From positions 1 through 9,493 of the forward strand of contig CAZZKG010000094.1 in NCBI GenBank assembly GCA_964654825.1: 9,493 nucleotides of DNA, read 5' to 3'. Of this stretch, positions 7,217-9,493 are shown piece by piece; position 1 is the stretch's first letter, and each line of letters starts with the position of its first letter. A program made the position numbers and the translations under genes. The DNA comes from CAZZKG01 sp964654825. GTDB taxonomy: Bacteria; Gemmatimonadota; CAZMKB01. The notes under the pieces are model-generated. The model was not told the DNA's origin, made no database searches, and saw nothing but the letters and a program-made list of their open reading frames with translations.

Positions 7217-9259
7217 TTACTCCACGTATCCGAGTGACCGCAGCCTCTCTTCTTCCGAGGGATGCAGCTCTATAACGTCCGACTGTATTGCCGGTCCCGC
7301 AGCCGCTTCATAACCATCGAGCAGGCGCGCAAGCATGTTGGTGATCTCAGGGTACTCTTCGCTCGAGTCGTTCTGGTCGAACGGATCGATATCGATGTTG
7401 AAGAGCTCGTCTGTCGTGTAATTCTCGTATACCGTGCGGACGAGTTTCCAGCCGTTCATTACCACACCCTTTTTGAGCGGTCGAATTTCCTCGCTGTCCA
7501 TCATGTATGTAAAGATGGGCTCCGGCTCTTCGTCGATAGTGTCCTTGAGAGGCTGCCCTTCGCAGCTATCACAATCGAGACCGAGCTGTCGAAGGATCGA
7601 TGGCACTATATCAATGGATGCGACCCAGTTGTTAACAACCTTCCCCTCGTTCTGACCCGGGTATTTGACCAGAAGAGGCACGTGTACAAGCTGCTGATAC
7701 AGGGAATTTGAATGCCTCCAGAGGTCGTGGTCCTGGAATTGTTCACCGTGATCGGAAGTTATGACGATCAAGGAACGGTCAAAAAGCTTGATCTCCCGCA
7801 TGAAGTCGAAGAGCCGTCCCAATTCTGCATCCGTGTAGGATATCTCTCCGTCGTACAGGGCAACGAGCATCTCGAGCTGCCTTTCGTTGACCGTCACACC
7901 CGGCAGCAAATCCCAGTAGCTGACATAGTCCTCCTTCCGGAACTTGTCGCTGTCAGCCTGTACATATCGGAGAGGCGGCTGGTACGGACCGTGGGGATCG
8001 ACCGTGTGAAGATAAAGGAAAAAAGGACGTTCCAGGTCTCTTTCCAACAGGATATCCTCGGTTTCGTCGAGAAGATCCGTGATCGGCACGTACGAGAACG
8101 AAGGGAGTTCCTCTTGCCAGCGGAACACGTCCCATGGCGCCAGGCGTGTCGCGAGCTTCATAAGATCATATAAAAACAGTTCATTGTCCGTGTTGTACTG
8201 GCGGAATTCCTCGAATCCCTGCCCCATGCCGTATCTTCGGCTTACCCAGGGGTTCGCGCTCTGCGCCACGGTGCGATAACCGAGTTCGCCGAGCATCTCC
8301 GGCAGAAGAAAAACACTTTCGGGAAGTCGCCTGGTCCTGCTGACGCCACCGTGACGATATGGCGTCGTGCCGGAAAGCATGCTGGGAACAGACTGCGTCG
8401 TACCGGGTGCCTGCGCGATACAGCGGGTGTATAGTGTCGCGCCGGAGGCGAACTCCTCGAGATTGGGCGTCGTCCGAACTTTGTACCCATATACCGACAT
8501 GTGATCGGGTCTCATCGTATCCACCGTGATCCAGATGATATCCGGATGATCGCTGGATATTTCCGCGTAATATGGCGGCAGTTGGTGTCTTGACCCGGAT
8601 TCGGAATGAGTGGTCCAGACGGAAAATGATATGACAAAGACAGGAAAGAGCCAGATGGCGGTCGAAACAAGAGGAGCAAAAAGCTCGTCCAGGGTGATGT
8701 GCCTGTAGATCTCTGCCAGCAAGAGCGGGATCAGGGCGGCACCGACTAGCGCGACCAGGACGGGCTGTTTGAACTGTATCTCCGACGTGTTGACGAGGAT
8801 CTTCGAGGCAAGAACAAAGACGGGGAGGCATAAGGCAAGCATAACAGAGGGAGCCGCTTTGCGGGAGAGGGGTTCGCTGGCCCTGGAGACACGCCACGAT
8901 ACGCCCGTGGTGACCAGCATCACATAAAGGATTAGTCCGAAATCGAGCGGATCACCAATGGGGGCGTCGGTCAGGTCGTGCATCCTCAGGGCGAGCATGA
9001 GGAAGGACGAGATCACTCCGACTACAGCCGCGGTGAAGCCCTCCCAGGATCCGGGCAGGATGATGGTCACGATCCCTGCTGTCAGCCCGAAGGTCATGAA
9101 GAGCAGGAAGTAATAAGAGAAGAGAGTGATGTCACCAGGAGCCGGATACGGAATCTGGAGATGCCAGTAGGCGAGCTCTGTCGCGAGGACCCACAAGCCC
9201 GCGATAAGGCCGAATTTGAAGCCGTTTATCATGGGCCTAACGGTCGGAGTCAAGGGCAT
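7217..9259 (-). CDS. Membrane-anchored sulfatase-family hydrolase (alkaline phosphatase superfamily)
   Basis: The 680-residue protein has about seven hydrophobic segments (roughly 13-33, 46-69, 74-92, 104-121, 136-152, 166-184, 196-216) followed by a sulfatase domain predicted to lie outside the membrane. Domain motifs: ITVDTMRPDH (244-253, metal ligands D247/T248), APGTTQSVPSMLSG (284-297, nucleophile region), YLHTVDPHGPY (416-426), and ITSDHGEQF (500-508, metal ligands D503/H504) leading to RHSNSLYQQLVHVPLLVKYPG (515-535). It ends LRSLGYVE, the usual terminus of this group. The nucleophile region is S290-V-P-S-M rather than C/S-x-P-x-R, so formylglycine chemistry may not apply. The substrate could be a sulfate or phosphate ester, or a phospholipid head group. 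The start is ATG 9259; GGGAG abuts it, so M10 (9230-9232) is an alternative. A consensus promoter lies about 60 bases upstream. Confidence 0.9.
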   Translation of the reverse strand: MPLTPTVRPMINGFKFGLIAGLWVLATELAYWHLQIPYPAPGDITLFSYYFLLFMTFGLTAGIVTIILPGSWEGFTAAVVGVISSFLMLALRMHDLTDAPIGDPLDFGLILYVMLVTTGVSWRVSRASEPLSRKAAPSVMLALCLPVFVLASKILVNTSEIQFKQPVLVALVGAALIPLLLAEIYRHITLDELFAPLVSTAIWLFPVFVISFSVWTTHSESGSRHQLPPYYAEISSDHPDIIWITVDTMRPDHMSVYGYKVRTTPNLEEFASGATLYTRCIAQAPGTTQSVPSMLSGTTPYRHGGVSRTRRLPESVFLLPEMLGELGYRTVAQSANPWVSRRYGMGQGFEEFRQYNTDNELFLYDLMKLATRLAPWDVFRWQEELPSFSYVPITDLLDETEDILLERDLERPFFLYLHTVDPHGPYQPPLRYVQADSDKFRKEDYVSYWDLLPGVTVNERQLEMLVALYDGEISYTDAELGRLFDFMREIKLFDRSLIVITSDHGEQFQDHDLWRHSNSLYQQLVHVPLLVKYPGQNEGKVVNNWVASIDIVPSILRQLGLDCDSCEGQPLKDTIDEEPEPIFTYMMDSEEIRPLKKGVVMNGWKLVRTVYENYTTDELFNIDIDPFDQNDSSEEYPEITNMLARLLDGYEAAAGPAIQSDVIELHPSEEERLRSLGYVE

Positions 9260-9324
9260 CTCCCGGTCAAGGACGGAATTCTTTTAACAGGGACGAACTG
9301 GTTCGCAGGGCGGTTTCGCAGTTA

Positions 9325-9353
9325 ATGATATCCAGGGAGGACAGGTTTGTCAA
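9325..9353 (-). promoter_or_regulatory. Sigma70-type promoter for the sulfatase gene
   Basis: On the minus strand TTGACA (9353-9348, 6/6) and TATCAT (9330-9325, 5/6) are separated by exactly 17 bases. The predicted start is near 9318, giving a leader of about 58 bases to the sulfatase ATG at 9259. The -35 box contains the TGA stop (9352-9350) of the upstream methyltransferase-like gene. Confidence 0.7.
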
Positions 9354-9493
9354 CAAAGCCCGGCAGAAGCATTTCCTCTCTTCCTGTATCTATATCCGAC
9401 CACCCCGCTCCATGGTTTCATGCTGGGAATCCACCGGGGCGCGTTTTCCTTGTAACAGAGATCTTCATTTCCGAATCGCTTTTCGAGGTGAGG
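9350..9493 (-). CDS. C-terminus of an isoprenylcysteine carboxyl methyltransferase-like membrane protein (partial)
   Basis: From the right edge, 47 codons in one minus-strand frame run to TGA at 9350-9352. They read LEKRFGNEDLCYKENA then PRWIPSMKPWSG, matching the conserved end of bacterial ICMT/PEMT-type methyltransferase family proteins: (E)xxLxxRFGxxYxxYxxxVPRWIP, with the usual second Tyr kept in CYKE and the first replaced by Leu. These are small integral membrane S-adenosylmethionine-dependent methyltransferases. The tail GYRYRKRGNASAGLC is longer and more basic than usual. Most of the gene lies outside the window, so intactness and substrate cannot be judged. It lies on the same strand as the sulfatase, 90 bases upstream of it, but the intervening promoter suggests separate expression. 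Confidence 0.65.
   Translation of the reverse strand, partial: PHLEKRFGNEDLCYKENAPRWIPSMKPWSGVVGYRYRKRGNASAGLC

Noticed and set aside
7712..8173. 153-codon plus-strand open frame inside the sulfatase gene
   Set aside because: It is antisense to conserved sulfatase motifs, has no ribosome-binding site and shows no recognisable domain.

Overview
This window is bacterial. Its intact genes carry clear Shine-Dalgarno sites and two sigma70-type promoters, TTGACA-17-TATTAT and TTGACA-17-TATCAT. Intact genes are separated by fragments of broken genes. The gene mix is a secreted beta-helix protein with a golvesin-like C-terminal domain, a membrane-anchored sulfatase ending in LRSLGYVE, a periplasmic M1-type peptidase, and relics of IS66-like and IS91-like transposases. 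It would fit an environmental Gram-negative lineage such as the FCB-related candidate phyla or the old Deltaproteobacteria. That is an impression from gene style only; the sequence does not fix a taxon.

Layout, left to right. (1) A minus-strand fragment of an IS66-like transposase runs off the left edge. (2) A 484-residue exported right-handed beta-helix protein follows on the plus strand, 136-1590. (3) Ten bases past its stop, on the opposite strand, lies the last ~88 residues of a pyruvate kinase with the rest of the gene missing, about 1600-1866. (4) A complete AbiE-type (type IV) toxin-antitoxin operon spans 2062-3503. Two inverted repeats precede it, in the arrangement expected of an AbiEi operator. 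(5) The 788-base gap 3504-4289 holds a decayed IS91-type transposase (3643-3963), a strong promoter and an unannotated 40-residue single-pass membrane protein with a near-ideal ribosome-binding site. (6) An 803-residue exported M1-like metallopeptidase occupies 4290-6701. (7) Its last 16 codons are antisense to the broken 5' end of a PPC/DUF296-domain gene, 6652-6780. (8) On the minus strand, a start-less 76-codon coding tract (6986-7216) directly follows, in frame, the stop of the sulfatase gene. (9) The 680-residue membrane sulfatase itself occupies 7217-9259. (10) The C-terminus of an isoprenylcysteine-methyltransferase-like protein enters from the right edge, and its stop codon overlaps the -35 box of the sulfatase promoter.

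Working picture. The intact genes do not form one pathway. The one recognisable system is the AbiE toxin-antitoxin pair, a known family rather than a new one. The most unusual feature is the density of truncated genes: a pyruvate kinase 3' end, a PPC gene 5' end, an unidentified 3' end and two transposase relics. They mostly abut intact genes, which suggests repeated non-homologous rearrangement with the AbiE operon and transposase debris in the middle.
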